The position numbers and the translations under genes are program-made. Positions 1 through 12,558 of a DNA stretch of 64,000 nt are shown piece by piece; the stretch's first letter is position 1; each line of letters opens with the position of its first letter. The DNA comes from Ficedula albicollis (taxonomy: Eukaryota; Chordata; Aves; Passeriformes; Muscicapidae). The notes below the pieces were generated by a model, which did no database searches, had not been told where the DNA came from, and saw nothing but the letters and a program-made list of their open reading frames with translations. Location: assembly GCF_000247815.1 (NCBI RefSeq), contig NC_021685.1, positions 14,063,915 to 14,127,914 of the forward strand. Direction: 5' to 3'.

Positions 1-3000
1 GAGAAATCCCTTTTCTTTTAATTAAAATTCAGATCCCTGGGTCCCAAAATCTCAATGATTTCAAGTCATTGCATTCCTAAAGGTGGCCACTGTCCTTCAC
101 CAAGGGCCAGAGTAGAAAAGAAATTCCAGATCTACTGAAAGGATTAAGAGCTGCAACGAGCAGCATTGAAGATAATCTGGGTCCAGATATTAAATACATA
201 AATTATGGATACCCCTGCGTGAGATTTTCAGTATCTCAGTCCTTTATTTAGGCAGTTTAGTTTTAACCATTTGTGGAAAACAGAAATTAATAATGGAGAC
301 TTCTTAGTCTAGCCATCAAAGATTAAATGATTTTTACAAGGCTAAGTATCACTAATTCCATCTAAAATGTACACTTTTAATACTCCAAGTGTTTAACGTC
401 TCCAGCCATTTACTGAGTGGCACCATATGCCCACAAACTTCAGATATTTTAAAATCCAGAAATGAATTTTGATCGAAGCAAAATTCTAGATCAAAAAAGA
501 AGTTGTATGCCTGTATTTTTCAGTATGAGAAATGTTAAAGGATTAATGTGGCCATTCAGAAACTTAATTATATCCATTCAAAATGGATCTACATAGAAGA
601 CCATTTAGAACACAACACAATGCTAATAATGCAAAGAACTGAATAAAAACCCATAGTGACTGAAAAATTCAGCTTAAACTGACTTGGCTGGTGAGCTTCA
701 GTGGCATTCTGAAAGGATAAGCTGCAAATGAGGTAAACCCATGGGCATGAAAATTCCTAAGAAATGTGATTTTTTTTCTCAACTCTGTCCCATAACAAGG
801 AGGTGATTCAAATTATTCAGCAGATGGCTCAGATGTAAGAACAGCTTGGTAGAAGCCAGACAAGGCTAATTAGAGTATTATGCCTGTGCCTCTACTTTAT
901 TTTCTACCTCATTCCTCCTTCCCTCCCTGCCTCTCCATTTCTCTTTCAAATATCACCTTAAATCTCAGCAATGCTCTTCTGCAGCAGCACACCAGAGAAC
1001 CGCAGAATAAGCAGGAGATTTGTGCTAAGCAGGGGGCCAGGAGGCTGCGTTTCCCTCCGGGCAGGGGTGCTGCTCTTTTCAGGGGCTCCCAGGGAAGCTG
1101 CTGCCTTGCAGCATTCACAGCTGCTCTCTTAAAAGCACCTGTAAATACCCTGCCAATGTTCATGCAGAGTGGTGACCACGTTTCTATGCACTGCCACCTA
1201 AATTAGAATCATGTGAACACGTTAAGATTGAAGGCCATAGATTTCACACACCCTGTAAAAGGAGAATATCAAAAGAATATTTCCATTGGAATGGATAAGA
1301 TTATTGACATTCACAAGGTTGCACGTCTGTACCAGAGAGCAGGAAAACCATTTTGTCTTGTGATCTAAGTCAAACCCATACCAGCAATAAATACTATCCT
1401 GCTTTAAGCTTTTTCTTTTTCATTTTAAGTTACCAGGGGAAAAAAAACAATATATCTGCCTATACTACTTCTCTGTTTTACAGATCATGTTGCCACACAT
1501 GGCAGGAATTATTGTCCATCTAATGCAGAAATATAAATAATATGAAGCCTGAGACCATCTATTAATTTCCTTCTTTGCTCATACAATTTCAAGTGAGATT
1601 GTTAATTTTATTTCTTGTCCAAAGTGTTATCAAGAAAAGGGATGGGGATCCTTTATACAAATCCTTTATATTAAAGATATCTAAATATATATTGCTTGAA
1701 AAGACTGCTACTAATGCTATCTTAGCATAACAGAAATGGGTACAAGGATACACCAAGGCTATTTACCATTGTCTTTTCTTTTTCCTAACAGAATATACGA
1801 CATTCATATCTGTGCAAAGCCGTTGTGAGACATGCAGTGTTACAAGACTTCTTGACTATATACTACAAAAGCATTAGTAGAGCTGAAGAAAACAACTGTG
1901 AGCAAGGATACCTAGATGACAAATAGCATTTATACATGAGACATGATTTTAATGTGGCATACATAAGTGAATTAGTAAATCACACTCCATAAATTTTCAG
2001 AAATCAGGGTTAAAACAATATTTATTACTGGTTAAAATCTTGAACTCCAAGTAGACCTGTGCTAACAAATTTTCTAAAGCCTCCTAAACTAAATGCAGTT
2101 AGATCTTAAAATGTCCCCAGCATCACAGAGCAGTGCCCTGGAGGTACAGAAGCCAGCCCTGTATCACCTATCCTGACAATGCTTTTTCAGAGGAAAAATT
2201 GCTAAGATAGAAAAGTTAGCAGAGTAGGCACAAGATGTTCAGATTTGTCTTTGCTGCACTCCACCACAGTCATGCATAAAAAAGGGACTGAGGCAACCAT
2301 CATAATAAAGATCAATACATGAGTAGATTTAAACTGTTCTTTGGACTCTATGGATCTCAGAAAAGAATAAATATCTTTCCTTTCCTTAATGAAGTTGTTT
2401 CCGACTTAATAAGATCAAACTCTAAGGAATATTTTTCTTTTTGCTTCTTAAAATACATGCAAGTGTTTGAAACTGCCTCAACTGTCTTCAACATAACCAA
2501 GCCTCTGCAGAACTTTAACATGAACAAAAGCAGATGTAGCAGGCCCAAGTCCACAGCTCAGACAAAGTACACACTAATATGAAACTGTGATATTGTGAAT
2601 GTATTCCAACACATTTTTTTGCAAAATTTCAACTGTCATATTCAGCAAATGTATTGTTAATTACATTCGCTGTTTAATCTGCAGCCATGCTTAGCTGGGT
2701 TAACATAATCTGAAAATTTACATTAAAATCTCCATATAACATATAAATAATAATGCAAAGAGTCCAGTCAACTTTATCTTATTTTACCTTTATTTAAGTT
2801 ATCTAACTTCCAGCAGTGGTTGTATTAACATACCACTTTTAGGAAAGAAACTGTGAAAACCACCATGTAAATTAAAAGAGCTTTGTACCATACTTTTAGT
2901 AAAAAATCTAGTGCAGGCAATCAGTACAATGCAACAATTTGGAGATGGTTTAATCGTACCATCTGTATTGTAGAACTAACAAGCAAAAGGGTGTTCCTAT

Positions 3001-4221
3001 TAGTGTTTCCAACAGTAATTGTTATTTTAATTGGCTGAAATAAACTCTGCTGCCCCCTGGCCAGTCATAACACTATGATGGTGTAGACCTGATTTCTCTT
3101 CAGAAGGTAGAAGTGCAATGGAAAACTGCCCCGTGTATAAGCAAGAAGCTAAAATAGAGCAGTTGCTAATTTTCATAAAGGTTGTCTGGGGGGTAAAAAC
3201 AAAAAAAACCCCACACCCTAAAAATAAAATGGAATATAATGTCATAAATTTTCCTGGGCAGTAAAGCTTTCTGGCATTACACAACATTTTAATCCTGCAT
3301 CTGGCATGAAAATTAATGGAGAAAGGATGGTCTTGTAAGTACTTCATCTTCTGGCTCTTTTGACAAGAATCCCATGTAGGTGCTAATTATAATGTATCAT
3401 TTGGGTGATTTAAAGTTTATTGGAAAAAGAGGACATTAAAAATAATTTTAGAAACTGATATTTTACAAAATATCTTTGACATCATATTCAAGGTAGAATC
3501 AAGGTCCCTAGCCAGTTAATCACAGAAATATTCCCTTAAGTGAATATTTGCATCTAAATCAAGCAGTATCAATCTTCATCTGTTGACAAAAGAAACATGT
3601 TTGGTGCTTATCTCACCATGCTCTGTAGAACACAGCCACAAAACAGCTGTGCTGGAAGGACTCAGGGCCCCATCTCACGACACCCCAGGAACATCCTAAT
3701 CCCAGTTTTTGTGAGGGCACATTTTACCAACCCCTTGAAACTGGAGCACCAGTCAAATTAAAGATTCCCTACGGATCAGAAGAACATGAACCTAATAAAA
3801 TGAGTGAATTCAGACTTTGTGACAACAACTGATGTCCTTCCACTACAAAGTCAGGTTTTTTGAAGCCTGGACTGGAATGGAGAATGTCTAAACAAAGGAA
3901 ATCTTTAAGACACTGTTCAGCATTTCCACTTAGATATTTCAGGAGGCTCTCCACTCAGCAGGGTTGCTGCTGTGTTTTCTATCCAGTGATGATTAACTGT
4001 CCCCAGAGAGTTCTACAGTGCCTTAAACTGTTATAAGCACAGACTTCTTTCAGATCCAGCTCTTAAGCAGCCTGCCTACCCAAAGCCCGGGTAGTTGGGC
4101 CCTTTGTAGGCAGCAGTGTCTTGTCACGTTCCAATTGCTTCAAACTTGAAAAGAGCTGGGATAGGTTAATTCTGGGTATGAGCAAATATGCCAAAAAGAA
4201 AAAAAATATATGAAGTATTTT
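1..4221. other. Gene-free AT-rich DNA, no recognised element
   Basis: I see no gene, RNA or recognisable transposon in this stretch. A small GC-richer patch lies at about 1000-1150 and another at about 3640-3740; neither has a defensible coding frame, and the two opposing frames over 909-1163 overlap each other with no domain. The sequence reads like ordinary avian intergenic or intronic DNA. Confidence 0.6.
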
Positions 4222-4297
4222 TGTGTTGTACTGCACTGAATGGTTCAATTGGTATTTCTCTCAAATTTGTGGTGTTGGTTCAGTCCTCCCCTCGACC

Positions 4298-4540
4298 TTC
4301 CCCATCGGTTATATCCCATTGGTTATAGTTCTGTTACTCCTCACCCCTCCCCATTGGTTATATCCCGTTATATCCCATTGGTTATAGCTCTGTTCCTTCC
4401 CTCCCCATTGGTTATATCCCATTGATTACAGTTATGTTCCTCCCCTTGCCCCTCCCCATCGGTTATATCCCATTGGTTACAGCTCTGTTCCTTCCCTTGC
4501 CCCTCCCCATTGGTTATAATTCTGTTCCTCCCCTCCCTCT
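4298..4540 (+). repeat. Tandem array with inverted CCAAT boxes
   Basis: About four to five imperfect units of roughly 50-55 bp begin near 4300, 4350, 4403, 4455 and 4505. The core of each unit is a CCCAT(T/C)GGTTATA block, usually twice, followed by a T/C-rich spacer of the type CTGTTCCTCCC. ATTGG (inverted CCAAT, the NF-Y recognition core) recurs through the array, with ATCGG and ATTGA variants. The array lies immediately upstream of the TTTAAAA box, so it would be the enhancer part of the LTR's U3. Binding is inferred from the motif only. Confidence 0.75.
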
Positions 4541-4543
4541 GAG

Positions 4544-4606
4544 TTTAAAATCTCCCGCCACCGTCTGTTCTCCCTCTTTTTCCTCTGGAAGTTGTTCCTC
4601 AATAAA
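4544..4606 (+). promoter_or_regulatory. LTR-type TATA-like box and poly(A) signal
   Basis: TTTAAAA at 4544-4550 is followed 50 bp later by AATAAA at 4601-4606. A start about 25-30 bp after the TATA-like box would place the poly(A) signal inside a short R region, which is how LTRs are organised. Activity cannot be judged from sequence. Confidence 0.4.
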
Positions 4607-4728
4607 CTGTGGGACAGTAGTTCCGGGAGAAGGAGCCTCCTTGTCTTTTGCCTTTGTCCTTGTTGGCTCTCTTCCTCTCCCATGGTCCAGAGCTAGCCAA
4701 GAAGGACTGGAGAGAATAGAAACCAACA

Positions 4729-7700
4729 TTTTTGCATCAAAGGCAAGGCTGAACTTAGGTGTCCTTCCTGCCTCAGTATCTAAAAACACTTGTTTACACT
4801 AACTTCACCAACATCTATGTTTAACTGTGTCCTGATCTCGTTGTTGGGGATAATGATACTAAAACACCTGCAGGATTTTGGCTAATACTCAAACAAAGTG
4901 ACTGATTTACCTGTTGAGAGAAAAAGCTTTTTCTGCAGGAGATTGTAGCTGTATGAGGCCTCCTACAGACTGTACCCTCCTGAAGGACTTCAGGACTTCC
5001 TGCTATTTCATTTGATATCTTCACCTCCCAATGCTTAATAACAGTATTTTAAGGGATCAGTAAAGAAACACAAGTTGGTTTTGTAAAATGGAATAACTTT
5101 AGTAATGTCACCTTGCTGCTCATTGCCTTTGCCATATTTTAAGGTATAGAACAAACAAACTGCGCTTAGGCAATTAAAAAAACAGGGAACCAAAATTAAA
5201 TCCTTATAGTTATATATCCTATATCCTTATAAATATATATTTTATACTTTGAAACATAGGGTCTTGTTATCAAGGAAATAAAAATAGAATTTACATTTTA
5301 GAAGATTGAGCTTTGAGATAACTATGTGTAGCTGCCTGGAGACTGGGGAAGTAACATCTTCTACAACTATGGTTGAATGTCTCCTATGTTATAAAATATT
5401 TTTACAGTAGTTATGTTCTGCCTTTATAAAGCAACAGAATCAATTATTTACAAGTTCAGGATTTGCCAGATTTTAGCAACAGTAGTGACCCCACCTTATG
5501 TTTATATCTTTTCTTTAGTGTACTTACAATTACACTTTGTTTCCATGCTTCCATGATAAAAAAAGAAAACTAATTCCAAGAACAAATGTGTTTGGCTCTA
5601 TTGGAAAGACAGGACATAGCTTTTCTCTGATTACAAGCTTTGTATCATCAGACAGTCCAGGTCTTGTCTGCCCGTGTTTAGCTCTGGCAGCAATTGTCTA
5701 GCAATTAGGTAATTGTTCCTTGAATTAATTTTATTTAGTTTTAATTTATAGCAATGACAGGTACTTATTTACCATGGAGTGAATGAACCACTGTTCCAGC
5801 AGAAGTGTACTCTGGAAGAGGACTCAGGCAGCACCAAGAGAGGCCCCAGGACATGAGGACAAATCATTAGGATCCATCCAGGAAGACAACATTTTTTCAC
5901 TCCCATGAAATCAGTTTTAAAGGAAACAAAGTAAACAAAAAGACTGAACAATGGAACCAATGGAAAGTAAAACAAATACATAAGCAGACTAAATGTTATA
6001 AAAACAAACCAAATTCACTCTAAAACTGGGAAGGAAGGAACTGCCAACATCAAAGGGTTCCCAAATGACAGAAGGAAACCTTCCTCACTAACTTTCTCAC
6101 AGCCCTCCCAACAAAGGCTTCAGGATGCTGAAAGTTTTTTTAACCCCTCTCCCCATTAGGGGTCACCCCTGGTACCCAGGAGACACCCCGGTAAAGTTTA
6201 CTCTGATTTACCATTCTGAGCAACAGATTTCGACCAAAGAGCTCTCAAAACAGAAAAAAAAAGCTCAATTTAAGGTGTGCTGGCTCTTCTTATGGATGCT
6301 CATTTTTTAACTAGTGCTAATTTACCCTTTTTCATCTGGAGCAGCTTCTTTACTATAGTCAATGGTGTCATGTGGAAACATTAGGAACAGATGTGGGTGA
6401 TTAATAACTGTAGAAAAGCTAATTTTTTTATGATAGACCACATGAATCTCTCCACTATGAAATGTCAGCTCTTCAGTCTCTAGTCTTTGTATAGTTTTTC
6501 TGAGGTGTTTGTTGCTTTTTCTCCTTTGAAGTACTCAGATGAAGTACTCGTAATTACGATGATGCACTAATTATCAGAGACTTGCAGCATTAAAGATTGA
6601 TATTTATTGCCCTTTGTAATTTGAAAACTCAAAAGAAGTCCTTACAGTCAAGTTACTATGTCAGTAAATAAATAAGGAATACTATTTGGAAGATGCTATT
6701 TGCAAAAAAACCCTTTTCTTTAGCACTAAAGTTTTAATGCAAAATGGTTTAAGGTACTGGTGAAAGAGGGAATTGTCCTTTGATAATATTCTAATATATC
6801 CATAAAGAAACAACTTGAGAATATTAAGTTGAACAAAAATTTGGCAAAATTACTAATTTAAAAATAACTCTCACTAAAACTTATCTTAAGCTTCTCTCTA
6901 ACTGGAATGGCATTTTAATCCTGTGCTTAAATCATACTGAAGTTACCCTGTGGCTAAATATGTCCTTGCACACTTGCTCAATGAGCCAGTAGGAACCAAT
7001 ACCAGTTGAACAGATCTTGAGATTCAGAAAAACTATTGTTTTCTGCAGTGAGCATACCACCATCACATCCTCTATTAATCTGAAGCTATAAAACACTAAT
7101 ATGAACTAAATTTTACGAGAATAACCCCACAAATTCTACCCCTTTACCTTTTGTAAACAATATATATACTTTTTTTTTCGTAAGAAAGAACTATAGTAAT
7201 ATCTGCATGTAAAATGTGAGCTTCCCATAACCTATATTAAATTAAATATTGACTTACCAAGTACTATGCCATTCATTATTTACTTTACTCAGTCTGTGGG
7301 ATTTATTAAAAAATTGATAAGAATGGCTACTGGTAAAATCCCTCCAGGTGAGCTCCCTAGACAAGCCAATTATGAAATAAGTAAACCTACAGTTACTACA
7401 ATAAAATGACAGTATTCGATTTTAGCAGTTGGTGATATTTTAAAAGGACACTTTGAGACACTTACTGGAAATGAATTAGGTGCAGTTTCATATAAAAAAT
7501 TTTAAGATTGCTTTTATTCTGTTATTTGCCAGACCTTTCTGTTCCCCTCTGCCCTTTTCTAAAAGTTGATTTCTCATTTTATTAAAAGGGGCTTTTCGCT
7601 GTATTTCTTCCCTTATGCTTTCTATTTTAAACCCACTTGTACAGATCTGAGAAGTGCTCAGAGTGCCACAGACCAACAATGAAAATACTTCTAAGTGTGA

Positions 7701-10369
7701 AGACAAGTTTATAGGGGAAAGTGCATTTCCAGTTATCTTTCTTTCATTGATGCTAATGGTGAGAGTGCTACAATGTGTCCAGGAAATAATTTTGCATACA
7801 ATTTGTTATGAACTGAATTCCATGGATACACAGTTCAGGCCTGCATAGGTTTCAATGTCCTTAATTCGGATTTTCCATTAAACCCTAAGCAGAGCACATT
7901 AAAGGAATAATCAAAAGCATTTTCAGTATTGTTAACTGCAATAAATAAAAAAACCCCAAAACCAAAAAACACAGTAGTGGAGTAAGTAATAGGTACAGAA
8001 TCCACAAACATCCATTTTGTTGTTGTTGTTTTTAACAGATTATTTTTGTTATTAAGTCAATAGATAATATTTAAAGTTTGGGGGAACAATGCAGTTTTGC
8101 AGGATACATCCCCTACTCTCCAACCTCAATTTCTTTTATGTTGAGTGAATCTGTGGTTGCTTTCCAAGAGGGATACATTTACCTGGTTTTGATCCCCAGA
8201 CTAGGGATCCAATATAAAGTACCTGTAAATCATGCAAGAAAAAATATTACAGTCTCAGGTGGTAATTGGTCACATCCTTGCTTTGAAAGACTACAAGTAG
8301 CTTGAAAACAGAAAATTAAAGTTCCTAAAATTTAACTAAGAAGGCTCTGAGCACAGAGAGCTCCTCTGACCTTGAATCCAACCAAACCCAATGTTTGTGA
8401 TTTACACATGAAAGCACTGAAATATTCATGCGAAAAACCACCTTAATTCAGGTAATCATCAGAAAACTTAAGCATCAGGCTCTACCTCTAATACCAATAA
8501 GTGTTCCTGGGAAATAAAGGACTCATTCTCCAACAGGTTCCTGTGGACCAAAGATCCAGGCTGAAGTTCCCAGGCAGGATGTGGTGGCATTTGAGACACC
8601 AGCACGTGCTGGGGCAGGGGAGTGCACACGCACAACACAGAGACATCAGTAAGTGAAAAGCTCTTGTTCCTGAGCTGCTGTCTCACTCTTAGAGCCAGTC
8701 TGGGCTGAAAATCCCTGTTTGCTCTGGCACAGAAACTTTGCTAAAGCTTTACAGGGATCCAGATGAGGGCAAACAGCATGAGAAGCTAAGTTCATGATTT
8801 TTCATAATGTTTGGATACACTACTACTAAAGATTTCTCGACAGAAAATCCTCTGCAACACCATATCTATCAATACCAGCACTCAGACACTAATTTTGTCA
8901 ACAATAAAAGAGAGATCATAATCTTACACCTGCATATAAAGAGCTTATGGGCTTTTATTTGATAATGAGTTGCAGAGCTGGTGTGGAACTGCAAAAAATA
9001 TCTCTCCAGGAGGGAGCTTAAGAATTGACATACCTGTAATCATAACTGGGGGAGATAGTGTTTTGTTTTTTTTTAAATCAGTGTGTGTGGGAAGGAAAGA
9101 AAATGAAACCTCACATGTAAGTACAAAACCTACTTAGATATAAATTCTCGGTCTTGATACCAAGTGGACAAGATCAAAGATGTGAATTTTAATAACTACT
9201 CAGTTAACTTTAAAATATTTTGTGAAATTCAATATTATTTACCATGTCAGGATCGTACAACAAGGAGATGAGGACTAGAGCTTGGCCTTAATCTTGTAGC
9301 AGCATAAAATCGACATTTTAATTTTCTTAAGGCCAAGAAAAGGAAGAGGAAAACAAACTTATCCTTTAAAAATTTGAACCTTTTTATTTAACCCTTGTGA
9401 TTTTATTTTAAAACACCCACACGAGTTATTTTCTTTAAAAGTAGTAAAAAGATTTTATAAGATATAATCAAGTATTTTTTGAGCCTAAAGAAATTATTGA
9501 ACTTAGGGTGAAAGCATAATCAAAGGATGGGTATAAACAAGAATCTTGCTAGCAGGAATTGAGAATGTTGGGAATCATTCTTGATTCCATGAACCAATGC
9601 ACTAGAGAAAAAAAAACAAGACAGAATCCTCTTCCTGTTTTATTTCATTTTGCTTGTGAGGAAACACTCTTTCCTACAGAATTTTTCTTTCAAACCTTCC
9701 AGAAGGCTGCAGAAAGTGTCCAACATCTTTCTGTTCTTTAGGAAAGATTCGCAGGAGGGGGGACTTCCATGCTGGTTTCTTGGAGACTTGTTGTCTCTTT
9801 TAGACTGATCTGTTTGAAATGCCATTTTAAGAGATTGAGAAGCTTCCAAAAGAAATCTAAGGAAGATTCATATTAAGAATTATTAAGGTATGAAGGAAAT
9901 GCTATGGGAAGAAAATGTTATGTGGCAGTTTGCAAAATAATTAGATCCTATAACATTGTGGAAAAAGGATTAGCTTTTAAAATCTCTAAAATACATGCAC
10001 AAGCAAACAGCAGATGTTTCTTATATTATGAAAAGGACATTCTTTACATACAGTTTAAAATATTCATCTGAGGCATAGCAATATATTATGCTTAAAGCTG
10101 TGGTGTTTAACTTTGAAATTTTTAAAAGGTTTTATAAAGATTTGAAACCTTTAAAATATATATTTTTTTATAAATTAAAGTAATTGAAAGAACTAGTTCC
10201 AGGCAGCAAATGAAAACACAGCCATTTAGCTGACATTAAGTTATGAAAATATTACAATTTTTTGAATGCTGTCCCATGTGTTTGCTACAGATGGGTGCTT
10301 TGAGGAAAGATCACAGTGAATTTTTACATCAGAATTATCAAAGTACCCCAAATAATCTCTTTTTACATG
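4729..10369. other. Gene-free AT-rich DNA
   Basis: No gene or recognised transposon is visible. Short open frames on both strands (for example around 7490-7850 and 8470-8690) overlap each other and have no domains. A block around 6530-6660 is rich in TAAT-type motifs and may be conserved non-coding DNA, but that is only an impression. Confidence 0.55.
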
Positions 10370-10634
10370 GAATCACATGGAAAAGAGGAGGGGTAATGGG
10401 TACAAGTTACTTCTGGGGAGATTCTGATTACACACAAGGAAAAAACTTTTCCCAATGAGGAAAACCAGCCACTGGCATTCTCCCCAGAAGGTGATAGATT
10501 CCCCAATAGTGGACACATCCGAGATTCAGCTGGGCAGGGTGCAGGGCCATCCTATCTATGTCATGTTTTTACATTACAGTGCTTTTGCCAAGAAAAGTGG
10601 AACCAGATCATCCCTGAGGTCCTCCTTCATCCTC
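10370..10634 (+). mobile_element. Old CR1 non-LTR retrotransposon, 3' fragment
   Basis: From about 10370 the sequence follows the 3' part of avian CR1 elements, from memory of the family. Landmarks are GGTAATGGGTACAAGTTAC (10392-10410), CTGGGGAGATTCTGATTACA (10414-10433), a run matching the 'balance of ... CTCCCCAGAAGGTGATAGATTCCCC' section (10480-10505), CAGCTGGGCAGGGTGCAGGG (10528-10547) and TGCTTTTGCCAAGAAAAGTGG (about 10579-10599), then the 'ACCAGATCATCCCTGAGGTCC' terminal section. It is diverged and carries a short T-rich interruption around 10560-10577 relative to the family pattern. The element is 5'-truncated, as is usual for CR1, and the terminal octamer repeats are not preserved. 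Open frames that cross it (10243-10458 and 10455-10748) are by-products and not genes. It looks CR1-C-like, but the subfamily is uncertain. Confidence 0.8.
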
Positions 10635-12558
10635 CTACCCTGTCCATGCTGTCTACATCACCTTTTAAACTTAAAGAATGCCACAAAGGACTTCCACTAC
10701 AAGCATGAAAATTTAATTAGCAGGTACAAAGGGAAAGGATATCCATAATGACTTTTTCCCCCCCTCCTTTAACATAGAATAATCAAGGCTGTTAAAAAAA
10801 AAATCACATGACTAACAAATTTAAACCTAACCTTGTTTGTTTAGGGATTTTTTCCTTGTTTATATTGCGTGGAAGTTGGAGTGATCGACATTTATCCTCC
10901 AGATACAGCCAAACATCCAGACAATGCTTCAAAAAAAATCACTACAGACACTAATTTTACCAAATGCTGACATAAAACCAACAGCCCAAAACACATTACC
11001 CCATTTTCCTGTATTTTCAGTGAGAATACATTTCAGTTGGTTCAAATATCAGTCAGAGAAAGACCAATTTTTTAATACCTTTCAATATTTTTTCATCTAG
11101 TTGAGTGAGTATCCTTTTCTTTCTTGCATCTGCATGTTTCAATAAATTTATGAAACATTTGCTCTTTTAGTTTGGTTCCTACTTAGCTTATAGGAAGGAG
11201 AATTAGAGAGACCCACAGGTATTTAAAGTAGATTGAGAATGATATTCCCATTGTGAAAGTTTTCATTAGGTGTGTAATAAAATGAGAGTGAGAGAGGAGG
11301 GAGGGAGAGGTGACATCCTCACTAGGATGGTCTCTGTGCATTTCCAGCCAGCACAGGGGCTGCAGTGCTGAATTTCTGACCTCCCTGGGAAAATGAGGAG
11401 CTGGACCCGGGATCCAGGCTCTGGCACAGCCCAGCACAGCCCATGAGCCTCTATGTGAGGTACTTTCTGAGTGATTGAATGCTCCCTTTCAATCCCAGAA
11501 ACCCAGGTGTGTTGTAGATTAGCACAACTTACAAGCAGTGTGTGGAAATTTATTATGATAATTGTTGCTTTTATTTTTTATTTCCCTGAACTCAAAGATA
11601 ATTAATGCCAGTATGTGTCCTGGTGTCTGACTCCCTTAATTGGCCCTATGGTGCCTTGGGTTTGAAAATTCACTCACTTAAAGCCTTTTTTTTTGTTGTT
11701 TCTTTTCTTTTTTTTTTTTTTCCTTTTGACTTGTTTTCCTGGAGCTGTTCATTAGTGCCTAAAATATTTGATTACATTTAATTGTAATGTCTTCAATTCT
11801 GTGCACCTGCTGCAATTTATGTAGTGGGAAAAAATAAGACCTACAGAAGCTAAAAAGTGACACGAAGAATTGAATGTTAAAAAGAATTCCCCTGCAAAGG
11901 GTAATTGGGGTTAAATATGGAAACAAACCAAACATATTCTCAGGTGGGGTTTCCTACCTGCTACAGTAACACCAAAATAATTTATTGCATAATGGTTTCC
12001 TTTTCAGTGCTCACATCCAAAGGTTTCATCTCCATTTTAACGTTCCTAATTATTTTAAATCATATCTCTAGCATGACAAAGTCCACGTGGTGTTGGTCTC
12101 CTGCAGAGCTGCAGTCCTGAGCCCCACTCCTACATGAAGATGTGTTGCTTTCGTACATCTTTCCCATCTTGCCATTGTCTTTTAACAAAAGATGTACATT
12201 TTCCTACCTTTTATTTTCCCATACAACTACTGAAATGGTTACAATTTTCCTGGCTTACGCTTTAGTTTTAAAACACAGTTTACAGCATTTGCAAATCAGT
12301 CAATAATACTAACACAGATTAGCATCACTGAGTACTCAAATTCCCCTGACATCACTGGAGGAGGAATAAGGGATAGAGCAAAAGAGAAAAATCTTGTTTA
12401 TTTTTAAGAGGGAAATTACATCAGAAGGGATTTTTTTTTTAAGCTGTACCATGCTTTCTCATTTATCTGCAAGGGGGGTTGTAAACCTGCAGAATGGGTT
12501 CTAAAACATACATTTTTCAGAATAAAACAAATTAGATCAGTTTTAACTCTTCAATATT
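10635..12558. other. Gene-free DNA with a T-rich tract and a possible conserved block
   Basis: No gene is seen. A GC-richer patch lies at about 11320-11450. A T-rich tract with GTTGTTTC interruptions runs from about 11687 to 11735. The part at about 11540-11840 is dense in TAAT-type motifs and is listed separately. Confidence 0.5.
11540..11840. other. Possible conserved non-coding element
   Basis: This block carries many homeobox-type TAAT cores (for example GATAATTAATGCC near 11598 and CTTAATTGG near 11635) and a small inverted repeat, ATTACA...TGTAAT at 11771-11788 around a TTTAAT loop. The texture resembles vertebrate developmental enhancers. It is an inference from motif density only; no alignment was possible. 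Confidence 0.2.

Larger units (their letters stand above)
4222..4728 (+). mobile_element. Candidate solo LTR of an endogenous retrovirus
   Basis: This roughly 507-bp segment has the order expected of a retroviral LTR read on the plus strand. A U3-like part carries a tandem array of inverted CCAAT boxes (about 4298-4540). A TATA-like TTTAAAA follows at 4544-4550, then a GC-richer start region, an AATAAA polyadenylation signal at 4601-4606 and a T/C-rich U5-like part. The proposed ends begin with TGTG and finish with AACA, so they fit the TG...CA rule. They are flanked by TTTT on both sides, which could be a 4-bp target-site duplication but is low-complexity and not decisive. No internal gag, pro or pol sequence follows, so if this is an ERV it is a solo LTR. 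The ends are inferred; the promoter/poly(A) order is seen directly. Family not identified. Confidence 0.5.

Noticed and set aside
4298..4540. CRISPR-like array
   Set aside because: Units are imperfect and directly adjoining, with no unique spacers, and the host is a vertebrate.
4240..4802. Frames through the CCAAT-box array
   Set aside because: The repetitive proteins are translations of the tandem repeat; LTR-type signals explain the DNA better.
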